In this document: piece after piece, positions 55,391 through 64,000 of the stretch | Numbering within the stretch: position 1 is the stretch's first letter | Layout: each line of letters starts with the position of its first letter | Assembly: GCA_026706665.1 (NCBI GenBank) | Contig: JAPOYI010000009.1 | Span: forward strand, 1-64,000 | Origin: Gammaproteobacteria bacterium | GTDB taxonomy: Bacteria; Pseudomonadota; Gammaproteobacteria; Pseudomonadales; Azotimanducaceae | DNA: 64,000 nt | Reading direction: 5' to 3' | Made by a program: the position numbers and the translations under genes | The notes under the pieces: model-generated | What the model saw: the letters and a program-made list of their open reading frames with translations, nothing else | Databases searched by the model: none | Told to the model about the DNA's origin: nothing

Positions 55391-56884
55391 ATGCTGCGAC
55401 ACTTCATGCGCGCTAGCCTACAGCGTCGTCTGATGGCGACGACCGCAATCGCCCTCTGTCTCTTTCTCCTCGCTACCGGCTGGATCTGGGAAAGACTGTT
55501 CACGAACAGCGTGCGCGCGAGCGCCGAAGAGCAGATGCTCATCGTGGCGTATGGCCTCGTCGACGCGACCAGGAAAGATGCGGATCCAGCCACCCTCGGG
55601 GGGCCCTATGCAGGCGAGGATAGGCCTCGGGAGCAGGCCACTGAACCATCAATACTGCTCCCCGACGAACTTGGCGAGCCGCGACTGTCACGACCCAATT
55701 CGGGCCTCTACGCCTATATCGAGACAGCGGACGGCACGCTGGCGTGGGGGTCGCCATCCATGACCATCACGTCGGTGGCCGCACCACCCTACGCCCGCCC
55801 ACCCCCTGGTGACTCGCGCTTTCGCAAGATAGAGATCGACGGTGTGGAACCCCGATTCCTCCTTGGTTACACGGTGATTCTTGAAGAACTCGAGGACTCG
55901 GAGCTCACCTTCTGGGTGCTGAACGACCAGGCTCCGTTCAATGCCGAGATTCGCGAGTTTCGCAGGAGTCTCGTTATTGGGGTGATCGCCGCGACGCTGC
56001 TCCTGGTGGTGCTGCAACTCGGCACCCTGCGGTGGGGACTGCGCCCGTTGCGACGGATGGCGGAACGGGTCCGGGCGTTGCACGCGGGTGAACGCGGCGA
56101 CATCGGCGAGGACTATCCCGCCGAACTCGCCCAGCTCGCGCACACGTTGAACCGTTTTGCCGAACACGAAATGGAGAGCAGGGAACGCTATCGGCGCGCC
56201 ATGGGCGACCTCGCACATAGCCTCAAGACACCGCTTGCCGTTCTGAAGAATGCCCTCGTCACACCCGACAAGCCCGACCGGACGATATTCGACGACCAGG
56301 TCGACCGCATGGAGGAGACGATCAGCCGCCAGCTCTCGCGTGCCGCGGCAATGCCTGCCGTGTTGCCGCACGAACCCGTCGCGGTCATGCCCGTTGTGGA
56401 ACGTCTGTGCCGCGCGCTCGACAAGGCATACGTCGAGAAGCACGTGGACGTGGAAATCCCTACTGCGCAGGTACGCGTACGCGCGGACGAGCGCGACGTG
56501 ATGGATGTATTGGGCAACCTGATCGAAAACGCCTACAAGTACTCGCACTCGAAAGTGCGCATCACCGCAAGGTGCGACAAGTGCCCAGCAATCCGGGCCC
56601 GCGAGAATCCGACCGCGACCGGATCCGGCGCCGCCAGTGAGGATGGACTCGGCGCGGGATTGCGCGATGCGGTCTGCATCGTCGTGGAGGACGACGGCGA
56701 CGGCATTCCGGAAGCCGCGAAGCGCTACGTGTTCGAACGGGGTGCGCGCGCCGACACTGCCCACTCCGGACACGGCATCGGACTCGCATCCGCCATAGAG
56801 TTGGCGACAGCCTATGGCGGCAACGTCCAACTCGCTGACAGCGACCTGGGTGGGGCCCGGGTGATCCTCACGCTGCCCGCGTAA
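55391..56884 (+). CDS. Sensor histidine kinase (PhoQ-like)
   Basis: 497 aa. Membrane helix at about residues 15-33, a periplasmic sensor of about 150 aa, and a second helix at about 195-215. HAMP-like linker, then phospho-acceptor His in DLAHSLKTPLAVLKN. N box NLIENAYKYSHS, G1 VEDDGDGIPEAAK and G2 GHGIGLASAIELA are present. The HSLKTPL H-box is the PhoQ type. The ATPase domain has an insert with Cys (RCDKCPAIRAREN). It pairs with the response regulator before it; signal unknown, probably divalent cations or envelope stress. Confidence 0.92.
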   Translation: MLRHFMRASLQRRLMATTAIALCLFLLATGWIWERLFTNSVRASAEEQMLIVAYGLVDATRKDADPATLGGPYAGEDRPREQATEPSILLPDELGEPRLSRPNSGLYAYIETADGTLAWGSPSMTITSVAAPPYARPPPGDSRFRKIEIDGVEPRFLLGYTVILEELEDSELTFWVLNDQAPFNAEIREFRRSLVIGVIAATLLLVVLQLGTLRWGLRPLRRMAERVRALHAGERGDIGEDYPAELAQLAHTLNRFAEHEMESRERYRRAMGDLAHSLKTPLAVLKNALVTPDKPDRTIFDDQVDRMEETISRQLSRAAAMPAVLPHEPVAVMPVVERLCRALDKAYVEKHVDVEIPTAQVRVRADERDVMDVLGNLIENAYKYSHSKVRITARCDKCPAIRARENPTATGSGAASEDGLGAGLRDAVCIVVEDDGDGIPEAAKRYVFERGARADTAHSGHGIGLASAIELATAYGGNVQLADSDLGGARVILTLPA

Positions 56885-57178
56885 GCCTCGTACGTGAAGC
56901 GGCACTTCGGCTACGGCAAGGTGCGCTGCCGGGGCTTGGCGAAGAACACGCAGCGGGTCGCGCTGCTGCTCGGCTTCGCGAATCTGCTGATCGCCGGCCG
57001 CTACGCGACGGGATGACGCGGGACGAGTGCGCCCGCCGCGTGCTGGCGGGGAGCGCGGCGGAGGCTCGCGATGCCCGTGTTCCATGCATGGGGCTTATCG
57101 GAATCTCGTCCGGCATGAGTTTAGCCAATGCCGGTCTCTTGTGACCCCGGAACAAGGGGTTGTTCAGACCTTCCCTAG
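56885..57178 (+). mobile_element. IS5-type insertion sequence remnant (3' end)
   Basis: The last 41 codons of an IS5-family transposase (56891-57016: YVKRHFGYGKVRCRGLAKNT, then LLLGFANLLIAGR and a stop) are followed by about 150 bases. These end in ACAAGGGGTTGTTCAGACCT and TCCC, the typical terminal inverted repeat of this IS group, next to a CTAG. The left part of the element is absent. The transposase cannot be functional. Confidence 0.75.
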
Positions 57179-59913
57179 TGCTCGGCGATCTCTCGAACCG
57201 CCGCAAACAACCGCGACCTGATCTCTTCCGCGTCGGTCTGCCGCGCAGCCGTGGCGCACCAGCGCTCGAGTAACGAGTCGATGTCCGACGGGTCGCGGTC
57301 GCGCGCCGTCAGCCCCGATTGCAGGCGGCTGACCTGCACCTCCATCCTCAGGCCCTGGTCTTCCGGGGGAGAACTGATTCCCGCCCCGATCTCGGCTTCG
57401 ACGGCGAGTTTCCTCAACTCGGCGAGATCCATGGACGCCTCGCCTTCGAGGCGCGGCCTGAACAGTCTCGCCAGTTCACCGGCTTCCTCGAGCCATGTCT
57501 CTTTCGATCCAGCGTTCCGTTCGATGCCGGCAAGTCGCGCGTCCAGCGCATCGATCATCTCCACGCGCGCCAATTCTGCCCGGACACGCTGTTGGGCCGC
57601 GCGGAAGCCGATCTCCCGTTCGTGGTCCGACAACAGGCGGTGCACGCGACGCTCGACCTCCCTTGGCAACCCTGCCAGGGCTTCGATCCTCCCCCGGCAA
57701 GCGTTCAGCAGCCGGCGCGCTTCTTCGGTCGATTCGGCGTCTGCAAGGGCGTGGTCGAGATCTTCGGTCAGGGCGTTCGCCTGATCCACCGCCTGGGCCA
57801 GGCGCGACCGACGCTCCTCGCGACCGGAATCGCGGGTCGCGAACACCTCGTCGCAGATGCCGCGAAACTCTTTCCATAGTCCCTGGTCGATACGGCGGCG
57901 TGTCGGGCCGACACGTTTCCACTCCGCCTGCAGGCGTTTCATCGTCTGGGTCTGCTCGTGAATCGGACCATCCGCCTCCACTGCAGCCCGGGCCCGCTCA
58001 ACGATTCCGGCCTTTTTCGCCTCGTTACGCTCCCACTCCTCGCGCAAATGACCCGTGATCCTGTCCGTTACGGCCTTGAAACGGGAGTCCATGCGTCGCC
58101 CCGGCGACCTGTCCACTGGTCGGTAGGTGCGCCACTCCTCGCGTGCCTGGCGCAGAATCTGCTCCACGCCCCTGTAGTCCGCATGCTCCCAGTCGTTCTC
58201 TTCGACGAACGCCTCGAGCTGACTGCAAATCGTGCCGCGTTGCTCCAGATTGAACTTTCGTTCTTCGGCGAGTTGCGCGAAGTGCTGGCGGCATGGCGCG
58301 AAGGCGCGCTCTGCCGCCGCATCGAACCGCTCCATCAACGCCCGGTCCCTGGCCGACTGGATACGCCCCAGCGCCTTGACCCGGCCTCGCAGGGTCTTGA
58401 TCCGCTCGAGCTGCGTCTTCGGGTCCAACGGGTGATCTGCCAGTTGCTCGATTTCTTCGCAGAGCCCTTCCCGCTTGCCCCGCAGAGCGAACGATTGCCA
58501 ATCCGCGAGCTCGCGCAAGCGACGGGAACTTGAAGCGAGCTTCGCGCTCGGCCTCTGCTGGGCTGACTTCGGAAGATGCCGGATGCAACGGTTTGCCTCG
58601 CCCTGCAGGCGCAGCCCTTCGTTGACCTCGCCTGCTTCGACCGCGTTCTCCAGCGACTCGATCAACCTGGCGATCTCCTCCTGCACCGAGGCGAACACGT
58701 CGCGGCAGTTCTGGTCCGTCTCCGCAAACGTGTCCTGCGCGGCGGCCAGCCGCTCGATCCACTCCGGAGGCGAAGATTCTCTCGGCCAGTCGATCTTGGC
58801 CCGAAGCGACTCGGCCGCCCGGGCATGCCGGCGCGCTATCGACTGCAAGCGCCATCGTGCTTCGTAGTCTTCTTCCGGCGGCGCCTCGAATTGCGAATGT
58901 GCATTCACGATCTCTTCTATTTCCGCCCTGTGCGAGACAGCCCTGTCCAGCGCGGCAAGGAGATCGACAACCCGTACCCGGTGTCGCGCAAACGCCTCCG
59001 CCATTTCGCTCGATGGCGACGACTTCTCGGCGAGGGCTCCCCAGCGCGTCGCGATGTTCTGCCAACGCTCGTCCAGTTCGCCGATGGCATCGATGGTATT
59101 CGCCACCTCGGAGATGGCCCGTCGCAAGGCCTCCACCTCGGTCAGAAGGCCATTGAACGAGTCGCCGCCGGCCGGTACCGGCGATTCCGGAAGCTGAAAT
59201 CGCCCCTGGATGCCCGAACGGGGTTCGACCGTCTCGCCCAAGGGTTCGAGTTGGCCTTCTTTTTCCTCAAGGCCCGCCTTGAGCGCGTCCCACTCGACCC
59301 GCAACGCCTGCCGTTTCGCATCGAACTGGGGGTCTCCCGCCACCAGCCGATTCGCCGAGTCGATCAGTTCTTCAGCCCGCGCCACCAACTCGTCCCGCTC
59401 GTGCCGGAGTTGCTTCAGTGCATTGAGCCGGTCGCGCACCGCGCGGTGCACGGTCTTGTCGCCACTGCGCAATGCATGTTCCAACGCAGTCAGGCGGCCT
59501 TCGCCAGCCACCTCGCCGACCATGGCAAGGCGCGCTGGCACATCCTGCAGGCCGGCGATGGCAGTTCCCAACTGTCCGTCGTCGATCTGGGACAGGAGTT
59601 CAGGCGAAGGAGCCAGGACAAACCGGGCAATCACAACTAGCGGATGGGCAGCGAACGCATGGGCGTCGCCGAGTTCTGCCAAACGTCTCGCGACCGCGTC
59701 CGCTACTTCCCCGTCGTCAAGCAGTGAGCCGAGCGTATCGACGGATTGCAGGCGCGTGATCGCGACAATGCGCGCACCGGCATCCGCATCGGTTCTGGCC
59801 GCTTCCTCAAGTGACGACTGTTCCGAATCGTCGAGCGCGAGCAGCGCCTCGCGCCTGCGCGCCGGATTGGCGTCCGTCGTTTGCGGCTTGCGTTTGAAAA
59901 GTCTCGACAGCAT
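57175..59913 (-). CDS. DUF349-domain coiled-coil protein
   Basis: 912 aa, no signal peptide or membrane segment. Several DUF349 repeats with the aromatic pattern LQAEWKRVGPTRRRIDQGLWKEFRGICDEVF and EWRTYRPVDRSPGRRMDSRF, embedded in long charged helices. Family knowledge: soluble proteins of gamma- and betaproteobacteria with unknown function. Its stop codon (57175-57177) lies within the CTAG that borders the IS5 remnant, so the C-terminus may have been altered by the insertion. Confidence 0.85.
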   Translation of the reverse strand: MLSRLFKRKPQTTDANPARRREALLALDDSEQSSLEEAARTDADAGARIVAITRLQSVDTLGSLLDDGEVADAVARRLAELGDAHAFAAHPLVVIARFVLAPSPELLSQIDDGQLGTAIAGLQDVPARLAMVGEVAGEGRLTALEHALRSGDKTVHRAVRDRLNALKQLRHERDELVARAEELIDSANRLVAGDPQFDAKRQALRVEWDALKAGLEEKEGQLEPLGETVEPRSGIQGRFQLPESPVPAGGDSFNGLLTEVEALRRAISEVANTIDAIGELDERWQNIATRWGALAEKSSPSSEMAEAFARHRVRVVDLLAALDRAVSHRAEIEEIVNAHSQFEAPPEEDYEARWRLQSIARRHARAAESLRAKIDWPRESSPPEWIERLAAAQDTFAETDQNCRDVFASVQEEIARLIESLENAVEAGEVNEGLRLQGEANRCIRHLPKSAQQRPSAKLASSSRRLRELADWQSFALRGKREGLCEEIEQLADHPLDPKTQLERIKTLRGRVKALGRIQSARDRALMERFDAAAERAFAPCRQHFAQLAEERKFNLEQRGTICSQLEAFVEENDWEHADYRGVEQILRQAREEWRTYRPVDRSPGRRMDSRFKAVTDRITGHLREEWERNEAKKAGIVERARAAVEADGPIHEQTQTMKRLQAEWKRVGPTRRRIDQGLWKEFRGICDEVFATRDSGREERRSRLAQAVDQANALTEDLDHALADAESTEEARRLLNACRGRIEALAGLPREVERRVHRLLSDHEREIGFRAAQQRVRAELARVEMIDALDARLAGIERNAGSKETWLEEAGELARLFRPRLEGEASMDLAELRKLAVEAEIGAGISSPPEDQGLRMEVQVSRLQSGLTARDRDPSDIDSLLERWCATAARQTDAEEIRSRLFAAVREIAEH

Positions 59914-60032
59914 GGCTGAACGTCATCCTGATTCCTTCGAGCATGTTCAGCTATCGCCGCCAATCCCCGCGCCAAGTGGCTCGGCGATCGGCCTTGAGCT
60001 CCAGCCTGCTACGCTCCGAGCGGCACCATTCG

Positions 60033-60272
60033 CTAGACAAATGTGTGCGTCCCATCGCAGTGTGGCTTGTTGTTGCTGTGCTTGCACCCACAGAAGAACA
60101 CCTTGCCGCTCGTCTCGGCATCGAAAGGTATCGGCGTGAATTCGCTGCCCGCGTGCGATCCGTCGCAGAACGGCTGGTTGCCGCTCTTTCCGCAGGCGCA
60201 CCAGAAGTACTTCATGCCGGCTTCAACGTCGACCGCGAACGGCCCCCTTTGCGCGATGTTCGGCTCCGCCAT
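60033..60272 (-). CDS. CDGSH-type iron-sulfur protein
   Basis: 79 aa from MAEPNIAQRGPFAV. Two CDGSH modules: CACGKSGNQPFCDGSH and CGCKHSNNKPHCDGTH, each with the Cys3-His ligand set for a [2Fe-2S] cluster. Small soluble redox or cluster-transfer protein. It lies about 120 bases upstream of the DUF349 gene on the same strand. Confidence 0.93.
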   Translation of the reverse strand: MAEPNIAQRGPFAVDVEAGMKYFWCACGKSGNQPFCDGSHAGSEFTPIPFDAETSGKVFFCGCKHSNNKPHCDGTHTFV

Positions 60273-60532
60273 TGCGCCCAACTCCCGTGGCACTTTTGGA
60301 ACATTCTAACCGGATCGGTTCCCGCAAGTACGGCTCTCGGCTCGCCTTTTCGACAGTCGGAGTCGAAACGATGATTGGGTACTCACGTCACTCGCCGATC
60401 CATGAGGCCATAGGGAACAGGTGCGAGATCTCTGGCTCTCAATACAGCGATTGCCCCTGCTCCTTGCGGCTGCGAGTCTATTGGCCTATAAACCTTGACG
60501 CCCTGTTGGGCAACTCGATCCGAGAGAAAGAA

Positions 60533-60844
60533 ATGGCATCGAAACAGACGGAAATGATTGAACCAGAGGCTGCCTTCTTGTTGGCTGCCGCTGCGCAATG
60601 GGCTTCGATCAAGAAGACCCCGGATGCGTCCGCATTTGCCGTCCATTCCAAATACGATCCCGCCACAGTCGGCGCGGAGCGGCCATTTTTGCGGGGGCTA
60701 TTCTCGATTTATCCACCGGGCGCGATCAGACAGTTCGCTCCACCTCGCTACCCGATGAAGACGAAGCACGATGTGCACTATTGCGACATGACGCATTGGG
60801 TCACGGATGTGTGGAATGGTCTGAGAAAGTATGAAAAAGTCTAG
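60533..60844 (+). CDS. Small hypothetical protein
   Basis: 103 aa from an ATG preceded by GAGAGAAAGAA. Sequence features: MASKQTEMIEPEAAFLLAAA, then FSIYPPGAIRQFAPPRYPMK and DMTHWVTDVWNGLRKYEK. No family is recognised, no membrane segment. Base composition is less GC-biased than the flanking genes, which may indicate recent acquisition. The 260 bases before it hold no gene that can be supported. Confidence 0.5.
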   Translation: MASKQTEMIEPEAAFLLAAAAQWASIKKTPDASAFAVHSKYDPATVGAERPFLRGLFSIYPPGAIRQFAPPRYPMKTKHDVHYCDMTHWVTDVWNGLRKYEKV

Positions 60845-60971
60845 TCCGCCGACGGCTGGCGGGGTTAGCGACACCCTTGAAGTATCGAAGCCCCAGAAGG
60901 GCAGCGAGCGAGAAGATCCAACGAAGGGTGACTTGACACCAGGCCCTGAAGACTCTGGCTGTGAGCGGTGA
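60831..60971 (+). CDS. Possible 46-aa polar peptide
   Basis: ATG overlaps the end of the preceding small gene by 14 bases. The peptide is polar and proline-rich (MKKSSPPTAGGVSDTLEVSK), ending GPEDSGCER. No recognised family; weak ribosome-binding site. Called only because of its overlaps on both sides. Confidence 0.25.
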   Translation: MKKSSPPTAGGVSDTLEVSKPQKGSEREDPTKGDLTPGPEDSGCER

Positions 60972-61059
60972 GCCTTGGGTTGCTGGAATCCTGGGTGGCG
61001 TTGGCGGAATCGGGCTGGTGGGCCACTTCGTGAACAGCCTGCGTAACGGCAGCAAATAG
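60961..61059 (+). CDS. Possible 32-aa glycine-zipper membrane peptide
   Basis: GTG start overlapping the preceding frame by 11 bases. The peptide VSGEPWVAGILGGVGGIGLV followed by GHFVNSLRNGSK is a short hydrophobic helix with GxxxG spacing and a basic tail, similar in shape to type I toxins or small regulatory membrane peptides. Speculative. Confidence 0.25.
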   Translation: MSGEPWVAGILGGVGGIGLVGHFVNSLRNGSK

Positions 61060-61181
61060 CTTCAACAAGCGGAATCCTGCCATGACAACGGCAGGTGCAA
61101 TTGCACGCGCACGACGCGCTTCCCGATTGCCTTGCCGGGGTCTGTTAATGTCGAACACTTCAACGGTTGCGGCGTAGACAG

Positions 61182-62081
61182 ATGGCGAGATGGGACAGGA
61201 GCCCGGCGAGTTCGATACCCGACTGGTTCTGGCAGGCGGTAGAGACCCCGAGCGAGGAGCGGTTCGTCGAGGTCGAAGACTGCGATGTGTGCTATCGCGT
61301 GTGGGGAGGCGCCGAGGCCGCCGGCAAGCCAGGCATGCTGCTGATCCACGGCATGAACGCCCACAGCCGCTGGTGGGACTTCATCGCGCCCCAGCTCCTC
61401 ACCGACTACCGGGTCGCCGCGATGGACCTGACCGGGATGGGCGACTCGGACTATCGCTATGTGTACGAGGCGGCCACCTACGCCCGGGAGATCGTTTCGG
61501 TATGTGACGCGGCCGGATTCGGCAGCGACGTGGCGGTCGTCGGACACAGTTTCGGCGGGGTCATGGCAGTCAAGGCGGCCAACCTCCATCCCGACCGGTT
61601 CGGCAGGCTGGTACTCGTGGACTCGGGAATCCGCCATCCGGACGAACCCCCTTCCAACCAGCCGCTCATGGGCGGCGGCCGGCCGAAGGCGTACCCCGAC
61701 CGGGAGTCCGCCGAGAACCGCTTTCGCCTGTACCCGCCGCAGCCCTGCGAAAACCAGTACATCACGGAGTACATCGCCAGGCATTCGCTGCTGCGGGTGG
61801 ACGGCGGCTGGGCATGGAAGTTCGACGAGGAGTTGCCGCTCACGACCAAGGGCACCGACCGCACGCCGGAGGACTACACCGGAATATCCATACCGGTCGG
61901 CATCGTGTACGGCGCAGAGAGCAGGTCATTCACGGCCAGCACGCTTGCCTACACGCTGGAACTGATCGGGCGTGACGTGCCGGTGGCCGCCGTCGAGAAT
62001 GCCCAGCATCACGTCTTCCTCGATCAGCCGCTGGCGTTCATCGGTGCATTAAAGCAGGTGTTGGATCGCCTCCCGTCATGA
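61182..62081 (+). CDS. Alpha/beta-fold hydrolase
   Basis: 299 aa from the ATG at 61182. Oxyanion region LLIHGMNAHSRWWDF, nucleophile elbow VVGHSFGGVMAVKAANLHP (Ser), acidic residue near GIVYGAESRSF, and catalytic His in ENAQHHVFLDQPLAF. Cytoplasmic. Substrate unknown. Its stop overlaps the nucleoside-transporter start by 4 bases, so it may process an imported compound. Confidence 0.88.
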   Translation: MARWDRSPASSIPDWFWQAVETPSEERFVEVEDCDVCYRVWGGAEAAGKPGMLLIHGMNAHSRWWDFIAPQLLTDYRVAAMDLTGMGDSDYRYVYEAATYAREIVSVCDAAGFGSDVAVVGHSFGGVMAVKAANLHPDRFGRLVLVDSGIRHPDEPPSNQPLMGGGRPKAYPDRESAENRFRLYPPQPCENQYITEYIARHSLLRVDGGWAWKFDEELPLTTKGTDRTPEDYTGISIPVGIVYGAESRSFTASTLAYTLELIGRDVPVAAVENAQHHVFLDQPLAFIGALKQVLDRLPS

Positions 62082-63280
62082 CGGGCCTGATCGGCATCTG
62101 CCTGCTGCCTCTTGTCGCCTGGCTCCTTTCCACGGACCGGAAGGCGGTCAACTGGCGCACCGTGGGGGGCGCGTTCGGATTACAGGTGGCGGTGGGGGCG
62201 GCGGCGCTGCATCTGCCGCCGGGGAGAGACCTCCTCGAGTGGGTCGCCGATGCCGCGAGCCGCGTCCTCGACTACAGCCTGGCGGGCATCGAGTTCGTAT
62301 TCGGCGGCCTCGCTTCCGACTCGTTCGGATACATCTTCGCCTTCCGCGTACTTCCGGTCATCATCTTTTTCTCAGCACTGATCGCGGTGCTCTACTACCT
62401 TCGCATCATGACCTGGGTGGTTCGGTTATTCGGCGGACTGCTGCAGCGCGTGCTCCACTCGAGCCGGTCGGAATCGATATCGGCGGCAGCCAATGTGGTC
62501 GTCGGCATGGTCGACGCGCCGCTGGTGGTCCGGCCCTTCATCCCGACCATGACCCGATCCGAATTGTTCGCCGTCATGGTCGGCGGGCTCGCCACGGTCG
62601 CGGGCTCGGTCATGGCGGGCTACGCGGCGGCGGGCATCGACTTCAAGTACCTGATCGCGGCCTCGTTCATGGCCGCACCGGGCGGGCTCATGATGGCCAA
62701 ACTCATGGTCCCCGAAACGGACGAACCTCGGAACGACATCGCGGACCTCGACGAAGAGCGGCCCGTCAACATCTTCGACGCGGCGGGCAACGGCGCGATG
62801 CTGGGCCTGCGCATCGCATTCGCGGTCGGGGCGATGCTGATCGCGATCATCGGACTGATCGCGTTACTGAACGGCATCATCGGTTGGGCAGGTGGATTTG
62901 TCGGCGCACCCGAACTGACCTTCCAGCAGATCCTCGGGTGGCTGTTCATGCCGGTCGCCTGGATCATCGGCGTTCCCTGGGCGGAGGCAGCAGAAGCCGG
63001 CAGTTTCATCGGCCAGAAGATCGTGCTGAACGAATTCGTCGCCTACCTCGATTTCGCCCCGCACATCCCGGAGCTGTCAGGTGGCACCGTCGTCATCGTC
63101 ACCTTCGCGCTGTGCGGATTCGCAAACTTCGGGTCGGTCGCGATACTGCTCGGGGGCTTGAGCACCATCGCGCCGAATCGCCGGGAGGACATCGCACGGT
63201 TCGGCTCGCGGGCACTCGTTGCTGGCACGCTAGCGAACCTGATGAGCGCTTCGCTGGCGGGGGTGTTCGTGTGGCTATAG
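62078..63280 (+). CDS. Concentrative nucleoside transporter (NupC/CNT family)
   Basis: 400 aa, about 8-10 membrane helices. CNT signatures: FAFRVLPVIIFFSALIAVLYYL, ISAAANVVVGMVDAPLVVRPFI, SVMAGYAAAGIDFKYLIAASFMAAPGGLMMAKLMVPETDEP, and IVTFALCGFANFGSVAILLGGLSTIAPNRR. Cation-coupled nucleoside uptake through the inner membrane. It is coupled to the hydrolase before it and is followed 76 bases later by a TonB receptor that could deliver substrate across the outer membrane. Confidence 0.92.
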   Translation: MTGLIGICLLPLVAWLLSTDRKAVNWRTVGGAFGLQVAVGAAALHLPPGRDLLEWVADAASRVLDYSLAGIEFVFGGLASDSFGYIFAFRVLPVIIFFSALIAVLYYLRIMTWVVRLFGGLLQRVLHSSRSESISAAANVVVGMVDAPLVVRPFIPTMTRSELFAVMVGGLATVAGSVMAGYAAAGIDFKYLIAASFMAAPGGLMMAKLMVPETDEPRNDIADLDEERPVNIFDAAGNGAMLGLRIAFAVGAMLIAIIGLIALLNGIIGWAGGFVGAPELTFQQILGWLFMPVAWIIGVPWAEAAEAGSFIGQKIVLNEFVAYLDFAPHIPELSGGTVVIVTFALCGFANFGSVAILLGGLSTIAPNRREDIARFGSRALVAGTLANLMSASLAGVFVWL

Positions 63281-63356
63281 GTGCGGGGCAACCCATGGCC
63301 TGCGAGCTATTGGAGAAGCTCTCTCGACCCGACAAAAAAGGTGTCCGGCCCGTAGG

Positions 63357-64000
63357 GTGAAATCCACCACGCTTCGCAAACTACTTCCGGCAGAACCGCG
63401 CGGGGCCGGAGGTTCGTACTGGCGGCAAGCCGTCGCCGGGTCGGTTCTGGCGCTCGCCCCAGGCGGGGTGCTGGCGCAGGAGGCCGCAACGGTCGATCGG
63501 CAGGTGATCGAGGAGATCGTGGTGGTGGGATCGCTGATCACGCGCCGCGTGGTGTACGAGGGCAGCGCGCCGGTACAGACGCTGGACGCAGGGCTGTTCG
63601 AGTCGAGCGGCGCGGCGCAGCCAGCGGACATTCTCAAGAGCCTGACCGCAAATACGGGGTCCTATCTCGCCACCGAGCAGAACTATCTGCAGGGCAGTTC
63701 GCAGTTCAACCTGCGGGGACTGGGCCTGTCTTCGACGCTGGCCCTGATCAACGGCAGGCGGTCTGGCCTGGCCCCGGTGGCCAACGACGTCGGACATGGC
63801 TTCTTCGACATCAATACCTTGCCGCTGGCGATGATCGAACGGGTCGAAATCCTCCGGGACGGCGCTTCGGCCACCTACGGCTCGCAGGCGGTGGCGGGGG
63901 TGGCGAATATCGTGACGCGCAAGGGCTTCGAAGGCCTGGATTTCTTCGGCGGCTATCGAAGCGCCACCAACACGGCCTACGATGTCGGTTTCGGGTCCGG
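63357..64000 (+). CDS. TonB-dependent receptor, N-terminal part
   Basis: Open from a GTG at 63357 to the right edge (214 codons). Signal peptide (WRQAVAGSVLALAPGGVLAQE), then a TonB box-like EEIVVVGS. The plug domain has NLRGLGLSSTLALINGRR, NTLPLAMIERVEILRDGASATYGSQAVAGVANIVTRK and the start of the barrel. Outer-membrane active transporter. The exact start is uncertain because the frame stays open upstream and no clear ribosome-binding site was found. Substrate unknown; the neighbouring nucleoside transporter is a hint. Confidence 0.88.
   Translation, partial: MKSTTLRKLLPAEPRGAGGSYWRQAVAGSVLALAPGGVLAQEAATVDRQVIEEIVVVGSLITRRVVYEGSAPVQTLDAGLFESSGAAQPADILKSLTANTGSYLATEQNYLQGSSQFNLRGLGLSSTLALINGRRSGLAPVANDVGHGFFDINTLPLAMIERVEILRDGASATYGSQAVAGVANIVTRKGFEGLDFFGGYRSATNTAYDVGFGS

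Overview
This is a GC-rich, gene-dense bacterial chromosome segment with a gammaproteobacterial look. It has the dapF-xerC-HAD phosphatase gene order, divergent katG/oxyR, a PhoP/PhoQ-like two-component pair, a glnK-amtB pair behind a sigma-54-like promoter, DUF349 and CDGSH proteins, and a TonB-dependent receptor. No rRNA operon, CRISPR array or intact prophage is visible. The species cannot be named from the sequence. The gene content suggests a free-living or host-associated marine or soil heterotroph with peptide, ester and nucleoside uptake functions. Many long open frames opposite real genes are GC-driven shadows and are left out.

Layout. 1-5.1 kb: a membrane-anchored subtilisin-like protease, cut by the left edge, with a 12-base C tract straight after its start, followed upstream by a secreted CARDB-type surface protein. 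5.3-9.7 kb: a MalT-like regulator next to a HigB/HigA-like toxin-antitoxin pair and a conserved hypothetical gene. 9.7-10.1 kb: a MITE-like element and an orphan VapB-type antitoxin. 10.2-19.5 kb: housekeeping genes (dapF-xerC-HAD), a sugar MFS porter, a three-gene mechanosensitive/MgtE magnesium operon, comM and two tiny membrane proteins. 19.6-25.7 kb: carboxylesterase, YejA-like binding protein, cupin, a Phd/VapC-type pair and a FAD monooxygenase. 25.7-29.9 kb: threonine synthase and a nitrogen operon (outer-membrane protein, glnK, amtB). 29.9-35.4 kb: a lone IS4-like transposase relative, cytochrome c, amidohydrolase, APC permease and class III CoA transferase.

35.2-46.4 kb is the accessory heart of the window. 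A TIR-like (Thoeris ThsB-type) gene and a truncated partner lie between two diverged 180-bp direct repeats, each holding the 5' end of the CoA-transferase gene plus the 3' end of tRNA-Phe. This looks like an integration or recombination footprint at the tRNA. Beyond the tRNA is a scar joining two truncated regulator/antitoxin genes. Then comes a full type I restriction-modification system (hsdM, hsdS, hsdR) carrying an orphan AbiEi-like gene between hsdM and hsdS and a HicAB pair between hsdS and hsdR. HsdR ends in a Schlafen-type AlbA domain.

46.5-64 kb: pseudouridine synthase, M28-like peptidase, katG/oxyR, a methyltransferase, a DoxX protein, a glycerate-kinase-like protein, a glycine-zipper protein, a PhoP/PhoQ-like pair, an IS5-type remnant that ends exactly at the stop codon of a DUF349 gene, a CDGSH protein, small overlapping orphan genes, and an esterase/nucleoside transporter/TonB receptor cluster cut by the right edge.
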